Of a stretch of 64,000 nucleotides of DNA, positions 8,836 to 18,188 are shown in pieces. The notes beneath the pieces are model-generated. The model saw nothing but the letters and a program-made list of their open reading frames with translations. It was not told where the DNA came from and searched no databases. Source of the DNA: an uncultured Lachnospiraceae bacterium (lineage in GTDB: Bacteria; Bacillota; Clostridia; Lachnospirales; Lachnospiraceae); the NCBI GenBank assembly GCA_947173495.1, contig CAMWFQ010000007.1, forward strand, positions 124,001 through 188,000, in the 5' to 3' direction. Positions within the stretch are counted from its first letter, which is position 1; every line of letters begins with the position of its first letter. The position numbers and the translations under genes are program-made.

Positions 8836-10026
8836 TTATTTAATATAGCCGCTGGTATCAGCCTTTACTTTATCGCTGTACTCCAGTACTGCATCGGAAG
8901 GAGAATATTCTTCATCCTCAAAAAGGAATTCATGGAGCCACTGCACATTATCTGCAAGAGAAAGCGGTACCACGCAGCTTCCCTTCTCTCCAATGGTTCC
9001 TGTTGTACGCATGCTTTCCTCCGGGAATCCGCCCTGACCAACCACTTCATACTGGGTGATCTCTCCAACAAGCTCAAGGATTTCCGAGATATCCAGGGAT
9101 GTGTAAATTTTATTTTCATCGAAAATTGCATTTACAGCAGCATTCAGCGTAGAAGGGGATGCGCTCTTGGCTTTCTCAAAGATTGCCAGAAGCACTTCTC
9201 TCTGACGCTCCGCACGTTTAAAGTCGTCGCCTGCGGTGTAACGGATCCGGCAATAAGCAGTCGCCTGAAGTCCATCCAGAAGCTGATAACCGGTACTGGT
9301 AACAGGAGTATAATCCCTCTTCAATTCCTTGGCCATGGTCTTCTGATAGTTATCCAGATGCTGGAGCTCCGCACTGTCCACATCAATCATGACGCCGCCC
9401 AGTGCGTCAATGGTATCTGCCAGTCCTGCAAATCCTACCGTCACAAAATCGGTAATATTCATATCCATATTCATATTCAGCATGTTGATTGCCTGCATGG
9501 GACCACCTTTTGCATAGGCTGCATTACATTTGTTGTAGGAATCATTGCTGAGATTCAGGTAAGTATCACGATAAACGCTGACCAGCTTACACTCTCCCGT
9601 ATCCAGATTAACGGAAGCAATCATAATCGTATCGCTTCGGGTATTCTTGGTCAGTGCACCTGTTGTGGAGTCCACACCGAACAATGCGATGTTCCGATAT
9701 CCCTTCATCGTGGTCTCTACCTTTTCTTCTACCTCCGGATTGATCACAATATCCTCTTTCGGAAGATTTACTTTACCCACTTTTTCAAACTTAAGGACAC
9801 CGTACAGCACCACCATCATAATCAGCAGAATAAAAATTTCCAGAATAAACAGAAGAATCTTACCGCGCTTTTTCTTGGATTTATGTTTTGCGGAAGCAGG
9901 GGCTTTCTTCTTTTTTCTCACAGGTACATCATCCTCATGATGAACAGGTTTTTTCCTTACAGGTACATCATCCTGACGATGAACAGGTTTTTTCTTTACT
10001 GGTTTTTTGGACGACGTCGTTGCCAT
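8836..10026 (-). CDS. LytR-CpsA-Psr (LCP) family glycan ligase
   Basis: LCP proteins transfer undecaprenyl-linked polymers onto peptidoglycan at the outer face of the membrane. This one, 396 residues, starts at 10026 because GGGAGAG precedes that ATG; an earlier in-frame ATG (10083) has no site. Residues 1-65 are very basic and contain a tandem repeat (KKPVHRQDDVPVR, then KKPVHHEDDVPVR). One membrane helix follows (about 69-90), then the LCP domain with SDTIMIASVNL, VSVYRDTYL and the conserved RYTAGDDFKRAERQREVL. It is the likely step that anchors the glycan made by this locus. The gene ends at a strong terminator. Confidence 0.93.
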   Translation of the reverse strand: MATTSSKKPVKKKPVHRQDDVPVRKKPVHHEDDVPVRKKKKAPASAKHKSKKKRGKILLFILEIFILLIMMVVLYGVLKFEKVGKVNLPKEDIVINPEVEEKVETTMKGYRNIALFGVDSTTGALTKNTRSDTIMIASVNLDTGECKLVSVYRDTYLNLSNDSYNKCNAAYAKGGPMQAINMLNMNMDMNITDFVTVGFAGLADTIDALGGVMIDVDSAELQHLDNYQKTMAKELKRDYTPVTSTGYQLLDGLQATAYCRIRYTAGDDFKRAERQREVLLAIFEKAKSASPSTLNAAVNAIFDENKIYTSLDISEILELVGEITQYEVVGQGGFPEESMRTTGTIGEKGSCVVPLSLADNVQWLHEFLFEDEEYSPSDAVLEYSDKVKADTSGYIK

Positions 10027-10219
10027 ATATTCTTCTCTCCCTTTTTCATTTTTGTTTCTTCGGGCTTTATCCTTCATTCTCACAACGTATTATTTTCGCA
10101 CAAAATGGCTGTTTAGACAAGCCCCTGGGAACGATTTTTATTTATCCTTAAGATTTGTAAATTTTCTTCGTTATATACACATAACTTCACAATTTCTGGT
10201 CAGCGCTTTTCTGCGCGCA

Positions 10220-11629
10220 TTAATATGCATTCCGGTTGACAAAACCTTTAAACAACGTCAGAAACATGATCTTGATATCCATTGACATTGTCCAGTTTTC
10301 AATATAAAAAAGATCGTATTCCACTCTCTTGCGAATGGAAGTGTCCCCCCGGTATCCATTGATCTGCGCCCACCCGGTAAGGCCCGGGCGCACCTGATGC
10401 TTAATCATATAACGCGGAATTTCCTCTTTAAATTTCTCAACAAATTGCGGACGCTCCGGACGCGGCCCCACCAGCGACATCTCTCCCACCAGGATATTGA
10501 ACAGCTGCGGCAGTTCATCCAGGCTGGTACGCCGGAGAATCTTTCCCACCTTTGTCACTCTCGGATCATCTTTCACTGTCCATGCTTTCTGTTCCGCCGA
10601 TGGCTTCTGCATTTCCATGGTCCTGAACTTGTACATCTTAAATGTCTTATTATGGAGCCCCACTCTCTCCTGTTTGAAAATAACGGGGCCACGGCTTGTA
10701 AGTCCCACTGCAAGCGCTGCAAGCAGCATCAGAGGCGAGGAAACAATAATCCCTGTAAGCGAGCCTGCAATATCCACCGCACGCTTGGCGATCCAGTTCA
10801 GGGTATTGGTAAGCGGCACATAGCGGATATTAATCACAGGGAGTCCCATCAGATCCTCTGTATAAGGATGGCTTGGTACCAGAGAATTATAATCCGGAAT
10901 AAATTTCGTATGAACTCCCGATTTTTCACACAGATCCACAATATTCTCCAGGCGGTCATAATCTTTAAGCGCCAGTGTGATTGCAATCTCATCCAGATTA
11001 TTTTCCGGAAGAATATATCTGATATTATCGATCCTGCCTACCACTTTCACTCCTTTATATACGGTACCGCTGGGAACCCTGTCATCCAGAATCCCTCTCA
11101 CTACATATCCCCATTGAGGATTGGCATTGATTCTGGTCACATATTCCTGAGCTGAACGAGAATAACCGATCAGCAGAATATATTTCAGATTATATCCTTT
11201 CTTTCTGAAATAAAGAAGCATATTCCGTATCATTGTACGGCAGACAGCTGCGGCACAGATATTGATCACATAAAACGCTCCCATCATAAAACGGGAAAAG
11301 TCCGGCTGTTTTATCACATAAAGGAACACAATAAAAATAACGATTCCAATGGTATTGGCCTTAATGATCCCTTCCAGCTCGTACTTACGCCTTGTGGCGC
11401 GCTTGGGAGCATACAAATTAAAAAAGTAATACAGAATAATATATTCAGGCACAACAAAATAGAGGAAGCTGAAATAGGTCCTCATATCCAATGCGCCTGC
11501 ACCGGGCTCAGTATCAGCAAATACAGTGCAGAACTTTATATACCATGCAAACAGGTAGGAGACTGCCACCACAGCGGCATCCACCAACAAGTGCAATCGA
11601 TTAAAATACTTCTGATTGTCCTTAATCAT
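10220..11629 (-). CDS. Polyprenyl-phosphate sugar-1-phosphate transferase (WbaP/EpsE/WcaJ type)
   Basis: This 469-residue membrane enzyme starts glycan assembly by moving a hexose-1-phosphate from a UDP-sugar to undecaprenyl phosphate. Four to five N-terminal membrane helices are followed by a Rossmann-like region (YILLIGYSRSAQEYV) and, from about residue 270, the catalytic bacterial sugar-transferase domain. Key motifs are KMYKFRTM, TSLDELPQLFNIL, MSLVGPRPERP, VRPGLTGWAQINGYRG and YDLFYIENW. The length fits the two-part family. A good promoter lies 37-65 nt upstream. The 193-bp gap before the LCP gene holds no gene that I can see. Confidence 0.96.
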   Translation of the reverse strand: MIKDNQKYFNRLHLLVDAAVVAVSYLFAWYIKFCTVFADTEPGAGALDMRTYFSFLYFVVPEYIILYYFFNLYAPKRATRRKYELEGIIKANTIGIVIFIVFLYVIKQPDFSRFMMGAFYVINICAAAVCRTMIRNMLLYFRKKGYNLKYILLIGYSRSAQEYVTRINANPQWGYVVRGILDDRVPSGTVYKGVKVVGRIDNIRYILPENNLDEIAITLALKDYDRLENIVDLCEKSGVHTKFIPDYNSLVPSHPYTEDLMGLPVINIRYVPLTNTLNWIAKRAVDIAGSLTGIIVSSPLMLLAALAVGLTSRGPVIFKQERVGLHNKTFKMYKFRTMEMQKPSAEQKAWTVKDDPRVTKVGKILRRTSLDELPQLFNILVGEMSLVGPRPERPQFVEKFKEEIPRYMIKHQVRPGLTGWAQINGYRGDTSIRKRVEYDLFYIENWTMSMDIKIMFLTLFKGFVNRNAY

Positions 11630-11665
11630 ATCCTGCTACCCTTTGGTGCCCAAATATTTACAGAT

Positions 11666-11694
11666 ATTTTACAATATTATTACAGAAAGTACAA
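11666..11694 (-). promoter_or_regulatory. Promoter of the initiating sugar transferase
   Basis: On the minus strand TTGTAC (11689-11694) and TAAAAT (11666-11671) are separated by exactly 17 nt; they match sigma-A at 4 and 5 of 6 positions. The start codon is 37 nt downstream of the -10, with room for a leader and an AGG-type site. Confidence 0.7.
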
Positions 11695-11724
11695 CTTGAA
11701 ATTCTCGTCCGATGTTACAGCGTC

Positions 11725-11738
11725 GTAACTATAGTTAC
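11725..11738. promoter_or_regulatory. 14-bp palindrome, possible operator
   Basis: The sequence GTAACTATAGTTAC is a perfect palindrome, and a third half-site (GTTAC at 11714-11718) repeats the same core 6 nt away. It sits 30 bp upstream of the -35 of the sugar-transferase promoter, the usual place for an activator or repressor site. No cognate regulator is encoded in the window. Confidence 0.4.
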
Positions 11739-11751
11739 TTTTCACGGCTCA

Positions 11752-11776
11752 GGAATGCGCACAGGCTGCGCATTCC
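11752..11776 (-). terminator. Hairpin after GT2 gene
   Basis: A perfect 9-bp stem (11752-11760 with 11768-11776) with a 7-nt loop lies 13 bp after the stop of the upstream GT gene. There is no clear T-run, so it may be a weak terminator or an RNA 3'-end stabiliser. Confidence 0.45.
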
Positions 11777-11789
11777 GTGAGAATGATCT

Positions 11790-12752
11790 TTAAAACAGCC
11801 GTCTCACCATATTAACCCATAACTGTCCCTGGATCCAGATATAATTTTTCAGATTTCTGAGGGAAAATCTGACCTTATGCCTGTGTCCCTCTCCGGAACA
11901 GGAAAGCTTTATCCCTTCGGCCAGCCCCGAAAGGTAAACGCCTCCCAATCCTTTGACCGCAAAAAAGAATAATTTGATCAGACAACCGGCCAGTAAAAAC
12001 GGAAGATTGATCAGGATCTGCAAAAACGGCATATTTTTGTAAATCAGATAAATATTGTTTCTGGCGGAAAGCTTTACTTTAAATGTATTGTGCCGGGAAC
12101 CGCTGACGGCGCTTCCCGCATGATAAACAATGGCGGACGGCACATATTTATTAGCATATCCATAAATATTGGCACGATACCCCATATCTGTGTCTTCCAG
12201 ATAAGCAAAATGATTTTCATCAAAAAACCCAACTTTTTCAAACAGGCTCCGCCTGTAAATTCCGGCGCCGGCGCATGTCGAAAAAATCCGGCAGGGCTTA
12301 TTGTATCTGTCGGTTCTCTTATCTTTCCCCCTGGCAAAAGCCCAGCCCAGGGCACTGTAAAAGTCTCCTGCGCCATCCAGCTGATCCGGACAGTACATAC
12401 TGATCATCTTCGCTGCGGCAGAAAAAATTTCCGGATCCTGTTCCATAGCTTTTTCCAGATTTTCAACCATATCAGGACCGACTGTCGTATCATTGTTCAG
12501 CAAAAGCACATAAGGAGCAGAGGATTCTTTGATCCCCTCGTTCACCGCGCCGCTGAACCCTCTGTTCTCACTCAGCTCCCGAATCTTCACCTGAGGATAT
12601 TTTTCCTTTATCAAAGGAAGGCTTCCGTCATTGGAGGCATTATCCACCACAAGAATTTCAGGAACCACCGTCCCTGAAAAAAGGGAATCAAGGCAATTCT
12701 CAATATAATCCCGTCCCTTATAGTTGGGAATCACTACCGTCGTTTTATTCAT
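11790..12752 (-). CDS. GT2 family glycosyltransferase (WbbL/RfbF rhamnosyltransferase-like)
   Basis: This 320-residue enzyme has the inverting GT2 fold: TVVIPNYKGRDYIENCLDS, VVDNASNDGS, ELSENRGFSGAVNEG, the LLNNDT metal-binding motif, and YLEDTDMGYRA as the catalytic-base region. Two weak hydrophobic segments follow near residues 235-262, consistent with membrane association. The pattern matches rhamnosyltransferases of surface polysaccharide loci. The gene starts 4 nt after the stop of the upstream GT, so the two are coupled. Its leader includes GCGCAGAAATGGTGA, a motif shared with other genes of this window. Confidence 0.9.
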   Translation of the reverse strand: MNKTTVVIPNYKGRDYIENCLDSLFSGTVVPEILVVDNASNDGSLPLIKEKYPQVKIRELSENRGFSGAVNEGIKESSAPYVLLLNNDTTVGPDMVENLEKAMEQDPEIFSAAAKMISMYCPDQLDGAGDFYSALGWAFARGKDKRTDRYNKPCRIFSTCAGAGIYRRSLFEKVGFFDENHFAYLEDTDMGYRANIYGYANKYVPSAIVYHAGSAVSGSRHNTFKVKLSARNNIYLIYKNMPFLQILINLPFLLAGCLIKLFFFAVKGLGGVYLSGLAEGIKLSCSGEGHRHKVRFSLRNLKNYIWIQGQLWVNMVRRLF

Positions 12753-12756
12753 TTTT

Positions 12757-14178
12757 TCACCATTTCTGCGCTGCTCTCCGAAGCTTTTCTGTCATATAAG
12801 GATCCCACACAATCCCATATCCTGCTTCCCGGACCTTCCGGCAAAATCTGCAGCTTAACTCCCTGAAGTCCACCCCCGCGCCGGTCTGTTCTTTCCTCCG
12901 TCTTACATATTCCTGCCAGTCAAATCTGCCTGTGGCGGGCTGCAGGAGAAACGGACCGCCAATGATCTCTTCCAATAAATATTCTGCCTCATGGGACACC
13001 TTCATGCACCGGATATCCACCGCCGCTGCCGCCTGCTGCAAAGCCGCACGGTGCATATAACCGCTGTATTCCTTATGAAGCCCCTGATAAAGAGTCTTTC
13101 CTTCAGAAGTATAAATTCCACCTATTATTTTATTCTTTCTGTCAAGAATCTTCCCCCCCACTACCGCCACTTCTCTTCTGTTAGAAAGCAGATCCGGCTG
13201 ATAATCAGTCCGGTAAAAGCCCAGGTGTCTTAAATGAGATACCTCTCCTTTCCAGCCTCTTGTCCGCAGGAAATCCTCCACCGCTCTTTTTCCGGCATCA
13301 TAAGCATACTGCTTGCTGGCCGGATTCTCCGCCGTGGAGAGCTCGTGGCATCTCCAATGATAAAGTACTCTGGGAATGTGGAAAACCGGAAGATCGGCCC
13401 TCTTTCCGGACTGTTTTTCATTTCCCAGCATAAAACCTACCGCACGGAGAAAAATATCATAATCCTGAGCGCCATTGCAGACACTGCGAAATCCCAGTTC
13501 CTGCATCAGCTGACGCTTCATTACCATAAAATGACATACGTAATTATTTGACAGCGCCAGATCCAGATTAAAGTCCGGCTTCCTGTTTACCTCGTAATAA
13601 TGCTCCTGACCGCTGTCACATTTGTCTTCATCAGAATATAAGATCTGCAATTGGATTCCCTTTTTCTCATATTCTTCAATTTTGACCGCCATCTCATACA
13701 GCGCATCCGGAGTAAGCACATCATCATGGTCCAGCAGTCCCGCATAATCGCCTGTTGCGTACATCAGCGCATGATTTGTGTTTGCCGGAATCCCTGCATT
13801 CTGTCCCAGCCGCCTGTATAAGATTCGTCCGTCCTCATATTCTCTTACAACTTTCTCCACTCTGTCGCTTTCACTGGCATCTGCCAGGATCAGCTCAAAC
13901 CTTCCGTAGGTCTGAGTCAGTACAGAGTCGATCATTGCCCTTAAATAGCATTCCTTTGTCTCATAAGCAGGCACAAGAATACTGAACTTCACATGAAGGT
14001 TCTCCGCCTTCCGAATCTGTTCACGGAGCACTGTCTCCGCCACCGGCTCATAAGTATAATTCTCATGCTGCTCAGTCCAGATTCTTTCCTTCATGGCATA
14101 GTAAGCCGGCCTTATTCCGTTTTTCTTCAAATAACGTATGGTCTTTTTTAAGTTGCTTACCTTTAACAGTTTTTTCAT
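12757..14178 (-). CDS. GT2 family glycosyltransferase, 473 aa
   Basis: A GT2 domain spans about residues 65-310 (KFSILVPAYETKECYLRAM, GIPANTNHALMYATGDYAG, LLDHDDVLTPD, YHWRCHELSTA), followed by a second, divergent region (VAVVGGKILDRKNKIIGG) of unclear role. The front end (LKKTIRYLKKNGIRPAYYA) matches the N-terminus of many clostridial polysaccharide GTs. I chose the ATG at 14178 because AGGCGGA lies just ahead. The open frame extends to 14268, but that stretch reads as low-complexity intergenic sequence with hairpins. The stop lies 4 nt before the next GT gene. Confidence 0.85.
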   Translation of the reverse strand: MKKLLKVSNLKKTIRYLKKNGIRPAYYAMKERIWTEQHENYTYEPVAETVLREQIRKAENLHVKFSILVPAYETKECYLRAMIDSVLTQTYGRFELILADASESDRVEKVVREYEDGRILYRRLGQNAGIPANTNHALMYATGDYAGLLDHDDVLTPDALYEMAVKIEEYEKKGIQLQILYSDEDKCDSGQEHYYEVNRKPDFNLDLALSNNYVCHFMVMKRQLMQELGFRSVCNGAQDYDIFLRAVGFMLGNEKQSGKRADLPVFHIPRVLYHWRCHELSTAENPASKQYAYDAGKRAVEDFLRTRGWKGEVSHLRHLGFYRTDYQPDLLSNRREVAVVGGKILDRKNKIIGGIYTSEGKTLYQGLHKEYSGYMHRAALQQAAAAVDIRCMKVSHEAEYLLEEIIGGPFLLQPATGRFDWQEYVRRRKEQTGAGVDFRELSCRFCRKVREAGYGIVWDPYMTEKLRRAAQKW

Positions 14179-14320
14179 TTTTTCCGCCTGATTATCAAAC
14201 GCTGTCTCTTTGCCGGACAGCTTATTAGAATCGAGCAGGGCGGATCCCCCTGCCCCATGGGCCCACATGCTGCTTCAGCTTCAGCAGACACCCTCCACGT
14301 GCGGGCCTGTGCATTGAAAC

Positions 14321-14355
14321 CTAAGAATCGTCCTGTATCACAGGACGATTCTTAG
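14321..14355 (-). terminator. Terminator after the phosphoglucomutase gene
   Basis: A perfect 15-bp inverted repeat (14321-14335 with 14341-14355) encloses a 5-nt loop and starts 14 nt after the phosphomutase stop on the minus strand. The downstream T-run is short (GTTTC). The rest of the 191-bp gap has two smaller hairpins and no gene. Confidence 0.75.
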
Positions 14356-14369
14356 TACGGCTTTCATTT

Positions 14370-16091
14370 TTAGAGATAAGATTTTAATGCTTCCGTGAGC
14401 TTCTCCACCTTCTCCTGGGCATCCTCGATACTGCTTCCTTTTACTCCCATGTAGAATTTTATTTTGGGTTCTGTTCCTGAAGGGCGCGCACAGCACCAGG
14501 AATCATTGGTGAGGTCAAAATAAAGTACGTTGGACCTGGGAAGTCCGGTAGGCTTTTCTTCTCCGGAAGCAAGATCCCTGGTCACATTTCTGTCATAATC
14601 CCGGAATTCTTTTACTTCCAGATCCCCGAACTTTTTGGGCGGATTGTTTCTCAATTTATCCATCATCTCTGCAATTTGTCTCGAACCGTCAATTCCCTTT
14701 AAGGTGATGGCATACTGCGTCTCTTTGTAATAACCATATTTTTCATACAGCCTGATCATCTGATCCCACACGGTGATTCCATTCTTCTTGCACCATGCCG
14801 CCATCTCGCACAGGCACATCACAGCTACTACCGCATCCTTATCTCTTGCATGTGTTCCTGCCAGACAGCCGTAGCTTTCTTCCAGCCCAAACACATAATT
14901 GTTGGAACCGGTCTGCTCAAAGAGCTTAATCTGCTCTCCTATGTATTTGAAACCGGTAAGCACTTCAATAAATTTGACCTTATAATCATTCGCAATGGCT
15001 CTTGCCATATTCGTGGTAACAATGGTTGTCACCAGTGCGGGATTCTCCGGCATCGTCTTCGTTGCAGTTCTTTCTCTTAAGATATATTCTGCGATCAGCA
15101 TCCCTGACATATTTCCGGTAAAGGGAACATATTCCCCTGTCCTGGTATCCAGTGCATAAATCCCCAGACGGTCTGCATCCGGGTCGGTAGCAAGAACAAT
15201 GTCCGCATTCTTTTCTTTCGCAAGCTTAAGGGCAAGAGTAAATGCTTTGGGATCCTCCGGGTTCGGATATTCAAGCGTTGTAAAATCAGGATCAGGAAGC
15301 TCCTGTTCCGGTACTACATATACATGCTTAAAGCCCAGTTCAGAGAGAATTCTTCTCACCGGCACATTTCCTGTTCCATGGAAAGGTGAATAAACAATCT
15401 TGATATCATCCGCCACTTCCGCAATGATCTCAGGATGAATGATCTGCTTTTTCAGCTCTTCCATATAGGCGTCATCGATTTCTTTTCCAATCACCTGATA
15501 AAGCCCTGCCGCAACAGCAGCGTCCTTGTCCATGGTCTTCACCTGATTATAGTCCGTTACCTTCTTTACTTCGTCAATGATCTCTTTATCCCTGGGAGCG
15601 GTAACCTGTGCGCCATCTTCCCAGTATGCCTTATATCCGTTATATTCCGGCGGATTATGGCTCGCGGTGATCACAATACCGGAAATACAGTGCAGTGTGC
15701 GGAGCGCAAAAGAAAGCTCCGGCGTAGGGCGCAGAGATTCAAACACATACGCCTTGATCCCATTGGCAGCAAGGCACAGCGCCGCTACATCTGCAAATTC
15801 CGGGGACATTCTGCGGGAATCATACGCGATGGCAACCCCCTTTTCCTTTCCGCCCTGGCTGATGATATAATTGGCAAGTCCCTGAGTAGCTTTTCTCACC
15901 GTATAAATATTCATACGGTTGGTACCCGCTCCAATCACCCCGCGCAGACCACCGGTACCGAATTCCAGCTCCTTATAAAAACGTTCCTCGATTTCCTTCT
16001 CGTTTCCGGCAATACCCCTGAGTTCCTCCTTTGTCTTCTCATCAAAGTAGGCGTCCTGTAACCAGAAATCATATTGTTCCCTGTAACTCAT
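14370..16091 (-). CDS. Phosphoglucomutase / phosphomannomutase (alpha-D-phosphohexomutase)
   Basis: This 573-residue cytosolic enzyme interconverts hexose-6-phosphate and hexose-1-phosphate, supplying glucose-1-phosphate for dTDP- and UDP-sugars. All four family motifs are present: the phosphoserine loop TASHNPPEYNG (Ser144), the Mg-binding DPDADRLG, the sugar-binding GLEESYG, and the phosphate-binding RPSGTEPK. The length matches the PgcA group of Firmicutes rather than the shorter GlmM. AGGAGGG lies 7 nt before the ATG. It stands at the end of a glycan gene run, 53 bp after the last GT, and ends at a strong hairpin. Confidence 0.96.
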   Translation of the reverse strand: MSYREQYDFWLQDAYFDEKTKEELRGIAGNEKEIEERFYKELEFGTGGLRGVIGAGTNRMNIYTVRKATQGLANYIISQGGKEKGVAIAYDSRRMSPEFADVAALCLAANGIKAYVFESLRPTPELSFALRTLHCISGIVITASHNPPEYNGYKAYWEDGAQVTAPRDKEIIDEVKKVTDYNQVKTMDKDAAVAAGLYQVIGKEIDDAYMEELKKQIIHPEIIAEVADDIKIVYSPFHGTGNVPVRRILSELGFKHVYVVPEQELPDPDFTTLEYPNPEDPKAFTLALKLAKEKNADIVLATDPDADRLGIYALDTRTGEYVPFTGNMSGMLIAEYILRERTATKTMPENPALVTTIVTTNMARAIANDYKVKFIEVLTGFKYIGEQIKLFEQTGSNNYVFGLEESYGCLAGTHARDKDAVVAVMCLCEMAAWCKKNGITVWDQMIRLYEKYGYYKETQYAITLKGIDGSRQIAEMMDKLRNNPPKKFGDLEVKEFRDYDRNVTRDLASGEEKPTGLPRSNVLYFDLTNDSWCCARPSGTEPKIKFYMGVKGSSIEDAQEKVEKLTEALKSYL

Positions 16092-16144
16092 GCTTAACCC
16101 TCCTGAATTCTTATTTTTACCATTAGATATATCTTATCACAACC

Positions 16145-18184
16145 TTACTCCGTTTTCAAAGCAAAGTCGCTTCTGTCAAGAGAAAAATTGGGATTATAGT
16201 AAGGATCTCCCTTTTCCAGCACATTTTTCCACTTCTGCCGGAAGATTTCCGATTCGTGTTCATAGCGCCGTGCATTCTCCCCGCTCCCATCGGATCCCCT
16301 GGATGCCGACTCAAAATGATACAGCTCTGCAAAAGGAGTAAACACATTCAGATATCCCTTTTCTCGAAGCTTCAGACAAAGATCCACATCCCCCAGAGAG
16401 ACCGCAAACGCTTCGTCCAGCCCCCGTACCTCTTCATAGAGCGCTTTTTTTATCATGAGACAGGCGCCGGTTACTGCAGACACATTCTGAGCATAACACA
16501 GTCTCCCCATATAGCCCAGATTTTCCCGGTGCTGTCCGTAATGACTGTGTCCGGCCGTCCTGTGCGCTCCCAGCTGCAGTACCACTCCCGCATGCTGAAT
16601 CGTCTTATCCTCATAATACAGCTTGGCTCCCACTGCTCCCACATCCTGTCTCTGGGCATACATCAGAAGCTCCTCCATCCAGTTCACTGTGATCACCTGT
16701 GTATCATTATTGAGAAGAAGCAGATACTCTCCTCTGGCATAAGATGCGCCCAAATTGTTCACCCGGGAATAATGAAATTCTCCCGCATAAGTAACGATAG
16801 TTATTTTATCATCTTCCTTCAGCTCCTCATAGTAATCAAAGGTCGATTTTTCCTCACTGTTGTTTTCTACCACGATAATCTCGTAATTCTCATAAGTAGA
16901 CTTTTCTTTGATAGATGTAATACATCGCTTCAGATCCGACACATGATCCTTATTCGCAATAACGATGGATATCATGGGATCCCCAAGAATCTGATACCGG
17001 ATTTTGAAAATCGTCTCAAACGCTCTGGTGGACGTGATCTGAAAATGCTCAAAGCCATGACGTTTTAAGTGATCCGCTACCGCTCCTCTGGCTGCTTCAA
17101 TGGCATACGGCTTGGCTTCTATTCCGGAAGCCGTGCTGCCCGGATGACTTCTCCAGTAGTAAAACAACCTGGGAATATGAACTACCTTCCCGGCTCTGTC
17201 CGTCAGGCGCAAAATCATGTCATGATCCTGGCTGCCGTCAAATCTGGTCCGGAACAGCTCTGTCCCATCCAGCAGCTTCCTTGCGAACACACTGAAATGA
17301 CAGATGTAATTATTTGCTCTCAGATTATCAATGGCATAATCAGGTTTAAAATGCATTGTCAGCATTTTATTGATGTCCCCGCTCTTAAATGTGGTTTCGT
17401 CACAGTACAGATAATCTGCCCCCTCTTCATTAATCGCCTTCACATATTCGTACAGAACACAGGGATGGAGGATATCGTCATTGTCAAGCAGTCCGATATA
17501 GTCCCCGCCGGACATGGCAAGACATCGATTCGTGTTACCGGAGATTCCCTCATTTTTCACAAGCTTTTGATACAGGATCACAGGCCCCCTGCTTTTATCA
17601 GCAGCGCTGCCAGCATCTGTTCTGAATTGTTCCGCCTTTATCTGGTACTCCTTTACGATGCCCTCCACATAGCCGTGAGCCTCATCCGACCCGTCCGCCA
17701 GACACAGTTCCCAGTTCGTGTAGGTCTGATTCATAACGGAATCCAGCATTTCTCTTAAAAAAGTCTCCGGCGTATTATAAAGGGGCGTCAGAATACTGAT
17801 CTTTACCATTCGGGGAAATACTTCCTCTCTCTGCCTTTTGACCTGTTCCGGATCCGGAAAGCTTTTTGTCCCGTAGTTCTCCATGGCCTGGCGCTGAATC
17901 TGCCTGACTTTCAGCTTTCTAAGAACTCCCCTCAGATTTCCGCAGTTCTTCAGCCTGCTTCTCTGGCGGATCACAAAATGCATGCACCGGCGCAGAGGCG
18001 CGGAGGCCTTCCAAAGCGGATTTTTCTTTATTCTGTTCAGCTTATAGGTAAGCTCATCGCATTTTGCTTCCAGATCAGCCACCCGGCCCGCCAGATCTGC
18101 ATTTCGTAAATGCTCCTTCTCATAAGCTTCCCTGTAATCAACCTCTTTGTCCGTTTTCATTTCCATATTCTTTGCTTCTTCCAT
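16145..18184 (-). CDS. Two-domain GT2 glycosyltransferase, 679 aa
   Basis: Residues 1-60 are a charged coiled-coil leader. A first GT2 domain covers about 120-390 (KISILTPLYNTPETFLREML, LLDNDDILHP, YYWRSHPGSTA). A second covers about 400-650 (ISIVIANKDHVSDLKRC, VVENNSEE, LLLNNDTQV, VGAKLYYEDKTIQHAG, DVDLCLKLREKGY). Tandem GT2 enzymes of this kind often build repeating units with two linkages. Both domains keep their DxD-like motifs, so both may be active. The start lies 4 nt after the preceding GT stop, where no good ribosome binding site is visible, which suggests translational coupling. Confidence 0.9.
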   Translation of the reverse strand: MEEAKNMEMKTDKEVDYREAYEKEHLRNADLAGRVADLEAKCDELTYKLNRIKKNPLWKASAPLRRCMHFVIRQRSRLKNCGNLRGVLRKLKVRQIQRQAMENYGTKSFPDPEQVKRQREEVFPRMVKISILTPLYNTPETFLREMLDSVMNQTYTNWELCLADGSDEAHGYVEGIVKEYQIKAEQFRTDAGSAADKSRGPVILYQKLVKNEGISGNTNRCLAMSGGDYIGLLDNDDILHPCVLYEYVKAINEEGADYLYCDETTFKSGDINKMLTMHFKPDYAIDNLRANNYICHFSVFARKLLDGTELFRTRFDGSQDHDMILRLTDRAGKVVHIPRLFYYWRSHPGSTASGIEAKPYAIEAARGAVADHLKRHGFEHFQITSTRAFETIFKIRYQILGDPMISIVIANKDHVSDLKRCITSIKEKSTYENYEIIVVENNSEEKSTFDYYEELKEDDKITIVTYAGEFHYSRVNNLGASYARGEYLLLLNNDTQVITVNWMEELLMYAQRQDVGAVGAKLYYEDKTIQHAGVVLQLGAHRTAGHSHYGQHRENLGYMGRLCYAQNVSAVTGACLMIKKALYEEVRGLDEAFAVSLGDVDLCLKLREKGYLNVFTPFAELYHFESASRGSDGSGENARRYEHESEIFRQKWKNVLEKGDPYYNPNFSLDRSDFALKTE

Positions 18185-18188
18185 AAGT

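Noticed and set aside
14179-14268. 30-residue N-terminal extension of the GT2 at 12757-14178
   Set aside because: It contains small hairpins and low-complexity residues, has no ribosome binding site, and the ATG at 14178 matches the usual GT start.
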